A DNA stretch of 64,000 nucleotides from RPQJ01 sp963706535 (GCA_963706535.1 CAVPMU010000010.1:62001-126000), one strand, 5' to 3'. Counted from the stretch's first letter, positions 1 through 8,560 are shown. Notes: generated by a model not told the origin, from the letters alone. Translations and numbers: made by a program.

Positions 1-128
1 AAGAGGTCCGCGCCGTGCTGTGTGTCGTCGAAGGCGTAGGAGGTGGTCTGGTAGATCGGCACCGCGGCCGCCCCGGTGGTGGGGTCGGGGCTGTAGCCCG
101 CGTGGACGGCGATGGTTTCGAGCTTCAT
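1..128 (-). CDS. O-acetylhomoserine sulfhydrylase (MetY-like), N-terminus only
   Basis: Only the first 42 codons are in the window; the gene runs off the left edge. The product begins MKLETIAVHAGYSPDPTTGA and continues into PIYQTTSYAFDD. This is the characteristic N-terminus of the Cys/Met-metabolism PLP enzymes of the O-acetylhomoserine aminocarboxypropyltransferase type, cytoplasmic enzymes that make homocysteine or methionine precursors from O-acetylhomoserine and sulfide. The PLP lysine lies outside the window. The gene is divergent from the TonB receptor. The 157-bp gap between them shows no SAM-type riboswitch that I recognise. The family call is fairly secure; the exact substrate is not. 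Confidence 0.8.
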   Translation of the reverse strand, partial: MKLETIAVHAGYSPDPTTGAAAVPIYQTTSYAFDDTQHGADL

Positions 129-285
129 GGGCGCATTCCTGGTGGGGCCGCAAATAATAGCTGGTTATCCCGCCAGGACGCGGTGGACAATGCGCTCGTC
201 GCGCTGGCGCGCTGGATTGACCTGAGTCATGGTCCGGGCGGGCCGTGCGGGGCAAGCTATCACCGGGTCAGCCATGCTGGAACCG

Positions 286-2484
286 ATGAATATCCTCAGG
301 AATGCCATTGCCGTCGCGCTCGCGGCCGGGCTGCCAACGGGCGCACTGGCGCAGTCCCCGCCGGCCGGGGAGGCCGCAGCCGACCTCGAGACCATCACCG
401 TCTATGCGCGTCGCCTCACGCCGGTCACCCGGGTCGCCGCCGTGGTCACGGTGATCGACGAAGCCTCCATCGCGGCCACGATCGCCACGGACGTGAAGGA
501 GCTGGTGCGCTACGAGCCCGGGCTCACGGTGCGCAGTGACCCGTTCCGCTTCGGGCTCGACAGCTTCGCGGTGCGCGGCATCGGCGGCAATCGCGTCGCC
601 GTCGAGATCGACGGCATTCCCGCCGCGGGCGGATTCGCCATCGGCAGCTATTCGGACTCGGGCCGCAGCTTCGTGGACCTCGCCTTCGTCGAGCGGGTCG
701 AGGTGCTGCGGGGTCCGGCGTCCTCGATGTACGGCAGCGATGCCATCGGCGGCGTGGTTGCGATGACGACGCTGCAACCGCGCAGCCTCATCGGCGATGG
801 CACGGTGGGAGTGCGTTCGGAGACCGGACATGCCAGCGACGACGAGGGCTGGCACGCGGCCCTGATCGGCGCGGCGACGATCGGCCCGGGCGAGGCACTG
901 CTCGGCTACGTCCGTCGCCAGGGGAACGAGGCCGATACGGCAGCCCGCGTTACGCCCGATCCGCGCGATTACTCGAGCGACAGCCTGCTCGCGAAGTTCG
1001 TGCTGCCGGCCACGCCGGGCGGTCCCCTGACGCTGAGCGCCGAGGGTGGCCGCATCCGGCAGGACACCTCGGTGGACGCGTTCCTGGGGCAGGAACGATT
1101 CGTGAACACGACGCGACTCGACGGCGACGACAGCGCGGAGCGCTTCCGCCTGAGCCTCGAGCAGCGTCTGGACGCTGGCAGCTGGACCGATGGCGCGGAC
1201 TGGCGCCTCTACTGGCAGGGCACCGAGACGCAGCAGGACACCTATGAGGTGCGCCGCGCCGCGCCGCCGCGCAGCCCGGCCGTGGAACTCGACCGGCAGT
1301 TCCGGCTCGAGGAGCGGACGGCGGGCCTCGAGTTCACCGCGCTGCGCGAGCTTGCGGGCGCCTCCTACGAGCACGGTCTCGTCTACGGCCTGGAGGCGTC
1401 GTACACCAGCCTCGACGAGTTGCGAGACGGCCTGCAGACCAGTCTCGAGACCGGCGCCACCACGCCCACGATCCTCGGCGAGACCTTCCCGCTCAGGGAC
1501 TTCCCGCTCACGGATGTCACGCAGATCGGGGTATTCCTGCAGGACGAGATCGGCCCCGCGGAGGGCGCGTGGACGCTCATTCCCGCGCTGCGCGCGGACT
1601 ATTACCGCCTCGATTCGCAGTCCGACCGGATCTATCGCGAGGACAACCCGAACGCCACCGCGGTCGGTCTCGAGGAATTCTCGCTCGCGCCCAAGCTCGG
1701 CGTGACCTACGCTTTCAGCGGGAATCTGACGGCGTTCGTGCAGTACGCGCACGGCTTCCGCGCGCCACCGCCCGAGGACGTCAACATCGGGCTCGAGATT
1801 CCGTTGCTCAACATCCGCGCCCTGCCGAATCCCGACCTGAAGCCCGAGCGTAGCGACGGCTACGAGGTCGGCCTGCGCTGGCGCGCCGAGCGGCTCGCCT
1901 TCACGGCGAGCGCCTACTACAACGATTACCGCGATTTCATCGAGTCGAAGGTGAACCTCGGCGCCGATCCCGACACCGGCGTCACGCTGTTCCAGTCACA
2001 GAACGTCGCCGAGGCACGCATCTACGGCGCCGAGCTCAGCGCGGACCTGCGCGCGCCCGAAGGCGCCGGATGGCTCGCGGGCTGGTCGGCACGCCTGACC
2101 GCCGCCTGGTCGCGCGGCGACGACCTCGTGCGCGACGAGCCGCTGAATTCCGTCGACCCGGCGAGCGCGGTACTGGCGCTTGCTTACGACGCCCCCTCAC
2201 GACGCTGGGGAGGGCGCGTGGTGACCACCGCCGTCGAGGCCAAGAGAGAGGTGGACGACAGCCGCGCCGACCTCTACGAGACCGGCGGCTACGTGACGCT
2301 GGACCTGCTGGCGCACGTCGACCTCGGTCGCGGCCTGCGCCTGAACGCGGGTGTCTACAACGTGGGCGACGCGAGCTACATCGAGTGGTCGGATGTGCGT
2401 GGCCGCACCAACGATGACCCGCTGGTCCAGTACTACACGCGGCCCGGGCGCAACGCCTCGGTCACGCTCCACTGGCGGTTCTGA
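286..2484 (+). CDS. TonB-dependent receptor, haem/haemoglobin-receptor type
   Basis: A 732-residue outer-membrane receptor. The start at 286 is chosen because it gives a clean signal peptide (MNILRNAIAVALAAG...ALAQ); an in-frame ATG at 274 and a longer frame from 229 add no recognisable sequence. The mature protein has a TonB box-like stretch (ETITVYARR), a plug domain with FAVRGIGGNRVAVEIDGIP and VEVLRGPASSMYGSDAIGG, then a beta-barrel ending in aromatic WRF. The RGIGGNRV-IDG motif is typical of the haemoglobin/transferrin/lactoferrin receptor branch, so haem or haem-protein uptake is the likely role. That would suit a neighbourhood with haem-rich denitrification enzymes. No TonB, ExbB or haem-transport genes are adjacent, so the substrate is inferred from family only. 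It ends 5 bp from the convergent cupin gene. Confidence 0.88.
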   Translation: MNILRNAIAVALAAGLPTGALAQSPPAGEAAADLETITVYARRLTPVTRVAAVVTVIDEASIAATIATDVKELVRYEPGLTVRSDPFRFGLDSFAVRGIGGNRVAVEIDGIPAAGGFAIGSYSDSGRSFVDLAFVERVEVLRGPASSMYGSDAIGGVVAMTTLQPRSLIGDGTVGVRSETGHASDDEGWHAALIGAATIGPGEALLGYVRRQGNEADTAARVTPDPRDYSSDSLLAKFVLPATPGGPLTLSAEGGRIRQDTSVDAFLGQERFVNTTRLDGDDSAERFRLSLEQRLDAGSWTDGADWRLYWQGTETQQDTYEVRRAAPPRSPAVELDRQFRLEERTAGLEFTALRELAGASYEHGLVYGLEASYTSLDELRDGLQTSLETGATTPTILGETFPLRDFPLTDVTQIGVFLQDEIGPAEGAWTLIPALRADYYRLDSQSDRIYREDNPNATAVGLEEFSLAPKLGVTYAFSGNLTAFVQYAHGFRAPPPEDVNIGLEIPLLNIRALPNPDLKPERSDGYEVGLRWRAERLAFTASAYYNDYRDFIESKVNLGADPDTGVTLFQSQNVAEARIYGAELSADLRAPEGAGWLAGWSARLTAAWSRGDDLVRDEPLNSVDPASAVLALAYDAPSRRWGGRVVTTAVEAKREVDDSRADLYETGGYVTLDLLAHVDLGRGLRLNAGVYNVGDASYIEWSDVRGRTNDDPLVQYYTRPGRNASVTLHWRF

Positions 2485-2489
2485 CAGTC

Positions 2490-2960
2490 TCAATACGGCG
2501 TGCCGTCCTTGCGCGAGTATCGCCCGGGCAGCCCCGGCGCATTCCACACCAGGTCCACGTCGGGGTAATGCACCGTGTCCGCGTCGTCGCGGCTGCCGAT
2601 CTCGAGGTACACCGCCGGGACCGTGCCACGATTCACGAGCTGGTGGCCATCGCCCGAGCCCGCGGGGAACCCCGCGCAGGTGCCGCGCGTCAGCGACTGC
2701 TCGCCGTCGTCGGTCACGAGCGTGACTTCACCCTCGAGCACGTAGACCAGTTCCTCCTCGTGCGTGTGCCAGTGGCGCATCGAGGATTCCTTGCCGGGCG
2801 CCAGCGTCGTCAGGTTCACGCCGAACCGGGTGAGCCCGAGTGCGTCGCCGAGCGCGCGTTTCTCGCGTGGCAGCACCCGTGACCGGAAGGGCTCCGGGTA
2901 TCCCGAGTCAGTGCGCGGCGTGACCGTCGTGGGGTCGAGGGCGGGCTCGTGCTGCGGCAT
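2490..2960 (-). CDS. Cupin-domain protein
   Basis: A 156-residue soluble protein. The start at 2960 (MPQHEPALDP) is preferred over an upstream extension that reads through the intergenic region. The cupin signature is clear: RHWHTHEEELVYVLEGEVTLVTDDG supplies the His-X-His and Glu metal ligands, and GDGHQLVNRGTVPAVYLEIGSR forms the second cupin motif with its His. The family binds a metal in a small beta-barrel and covers sugar isomerases, dioxygenases and sensors, so no specific function can be given. It is convergent with the TonB receptor and divergent from nothing obvious. The nirS terminator lies behind its promoter. Confidence 0.8.
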   Translation of the reverse strand: MPQHEPALDPTTVTPRTDSGYPEPFRSRVLPREKRALGDALGLTRFGVNLTTLAPGKESSMRHWHTHEEELVYVLEGEVTLVTDDGEQSLTRGTCAGFPAGSGDGHQLVNRGTVPAVYLEIGSRDDADTVHYPDVDLVWNAPGLPGRYSRKDGTPY

Positions 2961-3041
2961 GGCGTGCTCCGTGGATCGCAGAGCCGCGAGAATAGCTCGT
3001 CCCCACGCGTCGCTCGAACCGAAACCGTAACACCGGCACAG

Positions 3042-3073
3042 AAAAAGGCCCCGCCTCTTGCGAGACGGGGCCT
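3042..3073 (-). terminator. Rho-independent terminator after nirS
   Basis: On the minus strand, an AGGCCCCG...CGGGGCCT stem with an inner CTC/GAG pairing around a TTGC loop is followed immediately by TTTTT. It lies 38 bp past the nirS stop codon and separates nirS from the promoter region of the cupin gene. Confidence 0.85.
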
Positions 3074-3110
3074 GAAGCGGGCCCTCACAGGGCACACGCA
3101 GGGAGGATCG

Positions 3111-5243
3111 TCAGTAAACGTCGCCCACGGTGTTGTGGACGTTGAACTTGCCGGTCGGCGTGATGATGCGCTTGTCGTCGATCACGGCCTTGAGCTTGAG
3201 CGTCTTGTCGTCGACCACGACGATGGCCGAGCGCTGGTCCTTGCCGTTCCACACCGAGAACCACACCTCGTCGCCACCCGCGTTGAACTCGGGCTGCACG
3301 ACGCGCTTCGGGCCCTCGCCGAGCTTCGCCCATTCGGCGATCGGCACCACCTTGTAGCCGGCCTCCGGGTCGTCGATGTCGAACACCGCCACGCTCTGGC
3401 TGATCGCCGGGTCGGGATTGAGAGTGGTGTCGACGTAGAGGTGCTTCGACTTCGGGTGCGTCTTGACGAACAGCGAGCCGCCGCCCTGGCCCTTCAGCAC
3501 CCGCACCACCTTCCAGGCGTGCTCCTTGTGCTTGTCGGGATCGGTGGCGATCAGCGTGACCTTCTCGTTGCCGAGCGCGCTCGTGGCCCACACCGGCCCG
3601 TACTTCGGGTCGACGAAGTTGGCGCCACGGCCCGGGTGCGGGATCTTGTCCACGTCGATGAGCGCGGTGAGCTTCTGCTCCTTCGAGTCGACCACCGCGA
3701 TCTTGTTCGACTGGTTCGCCGCCGTCATGAAGTAGCGCTTGGTGACGTCCCAGCCGCCGTCGTGCAGGAAGCGCGCGGCGCCGATCGTGGTGGTCTTGAG
3801 GTTGTCGATGTCCTCGTAGTTGACCAGCATGATCTGCCCGGTTTCCTTCACGTTGACGATGAACTCGGGATGCTCGTGCGAGGCGACGATCGCGGCCACG
3901 CGCGGCTCGGGGTGGAACTCCTGGGTGTCGACGGTCATGCCGCGGGTCGAGACGACCTTGAGCGGCTCGAGCGTCGCGCCGTCCATGATCGTGAACTGCG
4001 GCGGCCAGTAGGAACCCGCGATCGCGTACTTGTCCTCGTAACCCTTGTACTTGGAGGTCTCCACCGAGCGCGCCTCGAGGCCGACCTTGATCTCGGCCAC
4101 GCGGTCGGGCTTCGCCATGTAGAGGTCGATCAGGTCGATGCGGGCGTCGCGGCCGATCGTGTACACGTAGCGGCCCGAGTGCGACAGGCGCGAGATGTGC
4201 ACGGCATAGCCGGTGCGGATGATGTTGATGATCTTCTTGGTGTCGCCGTCGATCAGGGCGACTTCGCCCGAATCGCGCAGCGTGACCGCGAAGATGTTGT
4301 CGATGTTGTAGTCGTTCTGCTTCTTCGTCGGCCGCTGCGACACGGGGACGAGGACCTTCCAGGTCGCCTTGATCTCGGGCAGGCCGTACTCCGGCGGCTG
4401 CGGCGGCTCGTGCTGGACGAAGCGGGCCATGATGTCCACTTCGGCAGCCGAGAGCTCGCCCGACTTGCCCCAGCTCGGCATCCCGGCCGGCGAACCCTGG
4501 TTGATGAACACCTTGAGGTACTCGGTGCCCTTCTTCTGGGTGATGTCCGGGGTGAGCGGCTTGCCCGTGGCGCCCTTGCGCAGCACGCCGTGGCAGCCCG
4601 CACAGCGCTGGAAGTAGATTTCCTGCGCGTGCTGGAACTCGGGCTCCGTCATGTCCGGCGCACCGGGGGTCACGAGGATCTTGACGCCTTCCGCACCGGC
4701 CGGCGACGGCGCGCCCGCGTACTTGAGTTCGGCCGTCGTGGTCGGATGCTGCGTCGGCGAGGAGGCCGTCTTCGGCTCGGCCGCGGCCTTGGCGCGCACG
4801 GCGGCCACCAGCGACGTCGCGACCGCGCCGCCCTGGTTGCCCCAGCTGTTCATTGCGTAGGTGAGCGCGTCGGCGATCTCCTGGTCGGAGAGCTGGGTCA
4901 TGGCCGGCATCACGGAGTTGTACTTGACTCCGTTGACGACGATTTCGCCCTCGAGGCCGCGCACCACGACGCCAACCGCCCGCTCCTTGTCGCCCAGCAG
5001 GTAGTCGGAACCCGCAAGTGGCGGGAAGGCGCCGGCAATACCCTTGCCGTCGGCCTGGTGGCAGGCCAGGCACACCGTCTGGTAGGTCGCTTCGCCCGCC
5101 TTGACCTGCGCGGCGACACTCGCCGCACCGGCCACCTCGGCCTGGTGTACCTGTTGCGCCATCGCCGTGGAGGCGAGGGCGATCGAGCCGGCCATCGCCA
5201 GCGCGAGCGCTGTGCGGGTCCGGAAACTCAGCTTCAACGTCAT
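3111..5243 (-). CDS. nirS: Cytochrome cd1 nitrite reductase with an additional N-terminal cytochrome c domain
   Basis: Periplasmic NO-forming nitrite reductase, 710 residues against about 560-600 for the usual NirS. A signal peptide (residues 1-29, ending STAMAQ) precedes an extra c-haem domain with CLACH at 58-62 and a possible Met ligand in YNSVMPAM. An Ala/Pro-rich linker at about 145-185 follows, then the normal NirS c-haem domain (CAGCH, 214-218). The d1 eight-bladed propeller carries the proximal His in GYAVHISRLS (near 349), the active-site histidines in SHEHPEF (455-461) and FLHDGGW (His494), and ends GKFNVHNTVGDVY. The extra domain resembles the small electron-carrier cytochromes that serve or are fused to nitrite reductases, so a built-in electron donor is likely. 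No haem d1 synthesis genes (nirFDLGHJE) are in the window. A DNR-type box lies 96 bp upstream. Confidence 0.96.
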   Translation of the reverse strand: MTLKLSFRTRTALALAMAGSIALASTAMAQQVHQAEVAGAASVAAQVKAGEATYQTVCLACHQADGKGIAGAFPPLAGSDYLLGDKERAVGVVVRGLEGEIVVNGVKYNSVMPAMTQLSDQEIADALTYAMNSWGNQGGAVATSLVAAVRAKAAAEPKTASSPTQHPTTTAELKYAGAPSPAGAEGVKILVTPGAPDMTEPEFQHAQEIYFQRCAGCHGVLRKGATGKPLTPDITQKKGTEYLKVFINQGSPAGMPSWGKSGELSAAEVDIMARFVQHEPPQPPEYGLPEIKATWKVLVPVSQRPTKKQNDYNIDNIFAVTLRDSGEVALIDGDTKKIINIIRTGYAVHISRLSHSGRYVYTIGRDARIDLIDLYMAKPDRVAEIKVGLEARSVETSKYKGYEDKYAIAGSYWPPQFTIMDGATLEPLKVVSTRGMTVDTQEFHPEPRVAAIVASHEHPEFIVNVKETGQIMLVNYEDIDNLKTTTIGAARFLHDGGWDVTKRYFMTAANQSNKIAVVDSKEQKLTALIDVDKIPHPGRGANFVDPKYGPVWATSALGNEKVTLIATDPDKHKEHAWKVVRVLKGQGGGSLFVKTHPKSKHLYVDTTLNPDPAISQSVAVFDIDDPEAGYKVVPIAEWAKLGEGPKRVVQPEFNAGGDEVWFSVWNGKDQRSAIVVVDDKTLKLKAVIDDKRIITPTGKFNVHNTVGDVY

Positions 5244-5338
5244 GGATTGCTCCCCGTGGTCTGGAAGGGTTCGGCGGGGACCGTTCGGGCATCCGCCAAC
5301 ACTGGGAACGACAGTAGCCGCGGACGGTCGCCCGCGCC

Positions 5339-5352
5339 TTGATCTCGGTCAA
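5339..5352. promoter_or_regulatory. FNR/DNR-type binding site upstream of nirS
   Basis: TTGATCTCGGTCAA matches the TTGAT-N4-ATCAA consensus at nine of ten positions. It is centred about 102 bp upstream of the nirS start codon. Its last two bases are the first two bases of the REP palindrome that borders the transposase gene, so the RAYT/REP block sits directly against the operator. Confidence 0.8.
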
Positions 5353-5371
5353 AAGGGGACGCTACCCTTTT
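5351..5371. repeat. REP-like palindrome, copy 1
   Basis: AAAAGGG-GACGCTA-CCCTTTT, a 7-bp stem around a 7-nt loop. The same sequence recurs at 6127-6147 and, reversed, at 6162-6181 and 22805-22826. It contains the TAG stop codon of the RAYT transposase, the usual arrangement of a REP element recognised by the transposase it borders. Confidence 0.85.
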
Positions 5372-6057
5372 TGGGGCCCAATGCCCAACCGCGACCTTGG
5401 TCTACCCTGGGGCCGTGCCTGCAGGACCCGTCCCGAGGTGTGCTCCAGCCGTTCCACGAATTCCTGCGTGCCGCACGGGAGCCCCTTGTCGGCGTTCTGC
5501 CTCAGGCTCGCCAGGCAATCCTGCTCGTCTCCACGGGCAAGCCACGTCGACCAGTCGTTGATGGAGTCGATGCGCCGTTGCCAGGAGGGGTCGACAGTCA
5601 ACACGGGATCGGCGCGCCCGCCACAATGGGCGGCGGCGCTGGACCATGGGTAATCCTCGGCACGCTCGACCATCCGTGCCCGGACCGGGTTGCGCTCGAC
5701 GTAGCGGATTGCGGCCCAGGCGTAGGCATCATCCAGCGCCGACGAAAAGAATCGCCCCTGCCACAGGTGCCCTTGCCAGTCCCGGGCACGGTTGATGCGC
5801 TGGGCGTGGAGCATGTGGAGCGGCTTCAGAGCCCGGTGTAGTGCGTGCGGCGTCCGGGGTACCAGTACCAGGTGCACGTGATTGGTCATGAGACAGTAGG
5901 CCAGTACCTCGACTGCATGCCGGGACGTGTACATGCGCAACAGTCGCAGATATTCCGAGCGATCGTCCTCCGTGAAAAACACCTGTCCGCGACGATTGCC
6001 CCGCTGCGTGACGTGATGCGGCAAACCGGAGAAGACAACGCGAGCGACACGAGGCAT
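5362..6057 (-). CDS. REP-associated tyrosine transposase (RAYT, Y1_Tnp)
   Basis: A 231-residue single-strand DNA transposase of the Y1/HUH class. The HUH motif is in YCLMTNHVHLVLVPR and the family's usual flanks are present: MPRVARVVFSGLPHHVTQRGN at the start, then GHLWQGRFFSSALDD, a putative catalytic Tyr in AAIRYVERNPVRA, and EDYPWSSAAAH. Start at 6057. The gene is flanked on both sides by copies of the palindrome AAAAGGG-N7-CCCTTTT, and its stop codon lies in one copy. Such proteins are domesticated IS200/IS605 relatives that move or maintain REP sequences. Here the block lies between dnr and nirS, so the two denitrification genes no longer share a simple intergenic region. Confidence 0.92.
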   Translation of the reverse strand: MPRVARVVFSGLPHHVTQRGNRRGQVFFTEDDRSEYLRLLRMYTSRHAVEVLAYCLMTNHVHLVLVPRTPHALHRALKPLHMLHAQRINRARDWQGHLWQGRFFSSALDDAYAWAAIRYVERNPVRARMVERAEDYPWSSAAAHCGGRADPVLTVDPSWQRRIDSINDWSTWLARGDEQDCLASLRQNADKGLPCGTQEFVERLEHTSGRVLQARPQGRPRSRLGIGPQKG

Positions 6058-6126
6058 TGGCGCACGCTAGCAGCGCCAGAAACGTGGACGCCACGCGCTT
6101 TCCAGGTGCGATTGGCAAGAATCACA

Positions 6127-6181
6127 AAAAGGGGACGCTACCCTTTTCGCTATCTGCGCGGAAAAGGGTAGCGTCCCCTAT
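6127..6181. repeat. REP-like palindromes, inverted pair (copies 2 and 3)
   Basis: Copy 2 (6127-6147) is identical to the 5351 copy. Copy 3 (6162-6181) is in inverse orientation, AAAAGGG-TAGCGTC-CCC, after a 14-bp spacer. The inverted pair could fold into a larger hairpin, a typical bacterial interspersed mosaic arrangement. Copy 3 supplies the TAG stop codon of the dnr gene. Confidence 0.85.
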
Positions 6182-6873
6182 TTCGACGCGTCGAGGACCG
6201 CAAGAAGTCGCTTGCGATCCGGCACTTGCAGCACGCGGCCCTGGACCACGATGGCGCCGGCGTCGGACAGGTGGCGCAGCAGGCGCGAGAGCGTCTCGGG
6301 TTTCATGGACAGCCGCGAGGCGAGTTCCTGCCGCGATTCCTGCAGCGTGATCTCGGTAGGGCCAGTCACGCCCGGCTCGAGGCGGCTCTCGAGGTGCCGC
6401 ACCAGCCGGTGGGTGGCGCTCTCGAGCGTCAGGTACTCGATCTCGCGGATGCGCATGTGCAGGCGCTGGCTCACGTGCCCCAGCATGCGCAGGCAGGTCT
6501 CGGGGCTCTCGCGCAGGATCGCGAGGTACTCGCGGCTCGAGAAGCGCGCGACCCTGGACTTCATGGCCGCCACGGCCGAGACCGGGTAGCCCGGGCTCTC
6601 CATGAACATCACCGCCTCGGCGAAGCTGTTGCCGGGGCCGAGGATGTCGACGATCTTTTCCTCGCCGGATTTCGAGTACAGCACGAGGTTCACCTGCCCC
6701 TCGAGCACGATGAAGAAATTGGCGGCGGGCTGCCCCCGGTCGATCAGCAACTGCCCCGCCTCGCACTCATCGACGTGGCTCGAGGCCAGCAGGCGCTGCA
6801 TCTGCGGCGGCGACAGGCCCGCAAACAGGTGGTGACTGCGGATGGCGGCGAGGTTGGTGGCGTGGTCGAGCAT
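6178..6873 (-). CDS. dnr: Crp/Fnr-family regulator, DNR (NO-responsive) type
   Basis: A 231-residue cytoplasmic transcription factor. The start at 6873 (MLDHATNLAAIRSHHLFAGL) matches the Dnr N-terminus; further upstream the frame reads into an unrelated gene. The cyclic-nucleotide-like sensor domain fills residues 10-125 (FFIVLEGQVNLVLYSKSGEEK, SFAEAVMFMESPGYPVSA), and a helix-turn-helix is at about 170-200 (SRQELASRLSMKPETLSRLLRHL). FNR's N-terminal [4Fe-4S] cysteines are absent and the FAEAVMFME stretch is shared with DNR, so NO/haem sensing is more likely than direct O2 sensing. Likely targets are the TTGAY-N4-RTCAA sites upstream of nirS, norZ and hemN. Its last codons lie in a REP palindrome, so the C-terminus may have been reshaped by REP insertion. 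Confidence 0.9.
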   Translation of the reverse strand: MLDHATNLAAIRSHHLFAGLSPPQMQRLLASSHVDECEAGQLLIDRGQPAANFFIVLEGQVNLVLYSKSGEEKIVDILGPGNSFAEAVMFMESPGYPVSAVAAMKSRVARFSSREYLAILRESPETCLRMLGHVSQRLHMRIREIEYLTLESATHRLVRHLESRLEPGVTGPTEITLQESRQELASRLSMKPETLSRLLRHLSDAGAIVVQGRVLQVPDRKRLLAVLDASK

Positions 6874-6932
6874 GGCCACGCACCGTAGCAGGCCGGGCCC
6901 GCAGGGGGAATACGTGGCGTGCGCCGGCAGCC

Positions 6933-7325
6933 TCAGCCGGCGAAAATCCCGAGCGGATGGTGCGCCCGCGCCACGGTGTAGATGAACCCGACCGTGGCCA
7001 GTGCCGCCACGAATGCCGCGACCCGGATCTGCCGGGTCCGCCCGCGCTTGATGGCGATGCTGCCGAGCACGATGTACACGACGAGCAGCACCACCTTGAC
7101 CGTGAGCCAGCCGTGCACGAACGGGTACTGGTGCACGATGCCGAGGAGCATCAGCGCGGTCGAGAGCAGCACCGTGTCGACCACGTGCGGCAGGTAGCGC
7201 AGCACCGGAGTCTGCAGCCAGCGGGACTCGGCGAGCATGAGCACGCCGCGCAGCACGAACAGCGCGATCGTGAGCACCGCGCAGGCAATGTGCAGGTGGC
7301 GCAGCGCAAGGTAGTACTGGCTCAT
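6933..7325 (-). CDS. SirB-like small membrane protein
   Basis: A 130-residue inner-membrane protein with four predicted membrane helices (LHIACAVLTIALFVLRGVLM; VVDTVLLSTALMLLGI; WLTVKVVLLVVYIVLGSIAI; VAAFVAALATVGFIYTVA), typical of the SirB family. The YLALRHLHI start and the LTVKVVLLVVYI-RGRTRQIR pattern also fit. The start at 7325 overlaps the nnrS stop codon (ATGA), so the two are translationally coupled. SirB-family proteins have no agreed biochemical role but are often found next to nnrS and denitrification genes. A role in NO tolerance or respiration is inferred from that context only. Confidence 0.75.
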   Translation of the reverse strand: MSQYYLALRHLHIACAVLTIALFVLRGVLMLAESRWLQTPVLRYLPHVVDTVLLSTALMLLGIVHQYPFVHGWLTVKVVLLVVYIVLGSIAIKRGRTRQIRVAAFVAALATVGFIYTVARAHHPLGIFAG

Positions 7326-8560
7326 CCCGGCCTCCCGTCGATGCGCGGCGCGAGGTAGATGCGGGCGTTGCGCACCGTCCAGACGCCGAGGGCGAGCAGC
7401 CACGCCGCCAGGCTGCAGAGCAGCAGGTGCTTGACGACATCCGGCGCCTGCACGATCTCGCTCGCCACGCGCGTGATCGCCGCGACCTGCACGCCCACGA
7501 AGCACGCGAGCGTGATGCGGTCCATGTGCAGCGGACGCCCGGAGTGACCCATGGTGACGCGCGTCACCATGGCGATGAGCATGCCGGAGAAATAGCCGAT
7601 GCCGATCGCGTGGATGGGCGCGCGGCCGAGGGCCCACTCGCCGGTGAGCATGAAACCGGCGTCCCGCCCGAGCTGCAGCGCCATGGCGATCGGCAACCAG
7701 GCGAACCCCGCGTACAGCGTCCACAGCAGCGGAATGCCGCGGGAACGCAACGACGTCCAACGCACGGCGCAGGCGGCCGTGAGCAGGAACAGCGCCGCGT
7801 CCACCGGAACCAGCATCGTGAGCGCCCCGGCAGTGCCGAGCAGCAGCCGGGCGTAGAAGAGCGCGACCACCGCGACCAGCACCCACAGCGGCCGCCACGC
7901 CACGTAGCCCGGCAGCGGTCCCTGCGAGAAGAACGGCACCATGCGATGGCACACGGCGAAGAACACCGGCAGCAGGAAGCCCCAGAGCGCCGCCCGCACG
8001 GCAAAGTGCAGGGCGAAATCGTTGGCATCCCACAGGCCGTAGCCGAACCCCGCGATCGAGACCAGGCCGACCGCTACCGCGACGATCGTGACGATGGCGT
8101 GCGAGACTACCTGCGCCGCATCGAGCAGCACCCGAACCAGGGTGGCGAGCGCCACGAGCAGTGCCGCCGCCGCCAGCACGCACGCCACGAGTTGCAGCGC
8201 GAGTCCCGCGTGTGCCCCGGCGATCCACGCAGGCGCGGCCGCGGCGAACAGCACGCCGGTCGCGACGTACGCGCCGCGCGGCACCAGCGGCCCGCTCATC
8301 CAGCGCGGGAACGTGGTGTAAAGGAACCCGAAGAAGAAGGCCGCGAACACCGTGAACAGCATCAGGAAGCTGTGCGACCAGATCGGCGCGACGGCGAGGT
8401 CGAGCGCGAACAGCGGTGTGCCGGTATAGCGCGCGACCAGGTGCAGCCCCCACCAGGCGCTCGCGAGCAACAGGTTCGTCATGCCAACGAAGAACATCAG
8501 CCGGTGCGGCGCGGCCGTGAGCACCGCGAATGTCGATGGCGTCGTCGATTCCTCGTTCAT
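7322..8560 (-). CDS. nnrS: NnrS family haem-copper membrane protein
   Basis: A 412-residue polytopic inner-membrane protein with about twelve hydrophobic segments. The start at 8560 (MNEESTTPS) has a GAGGTGA ribosome site 4 bp upstream and is preferred over the longer frame at 8584. Family features are APHRLMFFVGMTNLL near the N-terminus, WSHSFLMLFTVFAAFFFGFLYTTFPRW, FFAVCHRMVPFF and HAIGIGYFSGMLIAMVTRVTMGHSG, all with conserved His likely to bind haem or copper. NnrS proteins help cells resist nitrosative stress and are usually under NnrR/DNR control. The gene lies downstream of norZ, separated by a terminator-like hairpin, and is coupled to the SirB-like gene. Confidence 0.92.
   Translation of the reverse strand: MNEESTTPSTFAVLTAAPHRLMFFVGMTNLLLASAWWGLHLVARYTGTPLFALDLAVAPIWSHSFLMLFTVFAAFFFGFLYTTFPRWMSGPLVPRGAYVATGVLFAAAAPAWIAGAHAGLALQLVACVLAAAALLVALATLVRVLLDAAQVVSHAIVTIVAVAVGLVSIAGFGYGLWDANDFALHFAVRAALWGFLLPVFFAVCHRMVPFFSQGPLPGYVAWRPLWVLVAVVALFYARLLLGTAGALTMLVPVDAALFLLTAACAVRWTSLRSRGIPLLWTLYAGFAWLPIAMALQLGRDAGFMLTGEWALGRAPIHAIGIGYFSGMLIAMVTRVTMGHSGRPLHMDRITLACFVGVQVAAITRVASEIVQAPDVVKHLLLCSLAAWLLALGVWTVRNARIYLAPRIDGRPG

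Noticed and set aside
129..285. SAM or SAH riboswitch upstream of the MetY-like gene
   Set aside because: The gap shows no recognisable SAM-I/II or SAH core, so none is claimed.
2949..5342. 797-codon open frame on the plus strand opposite nirS
   Set aside because: It is a high-GC antisense shadow of nirS. It lacks motifs and is Arg/Val/Asp-biased, as expected for third-position GC.
5886..6171. Short frames on both strands within the RAYT region
   Set aside because: They are shadows of the transposase gene and the REP palindromes and lack any family feature.
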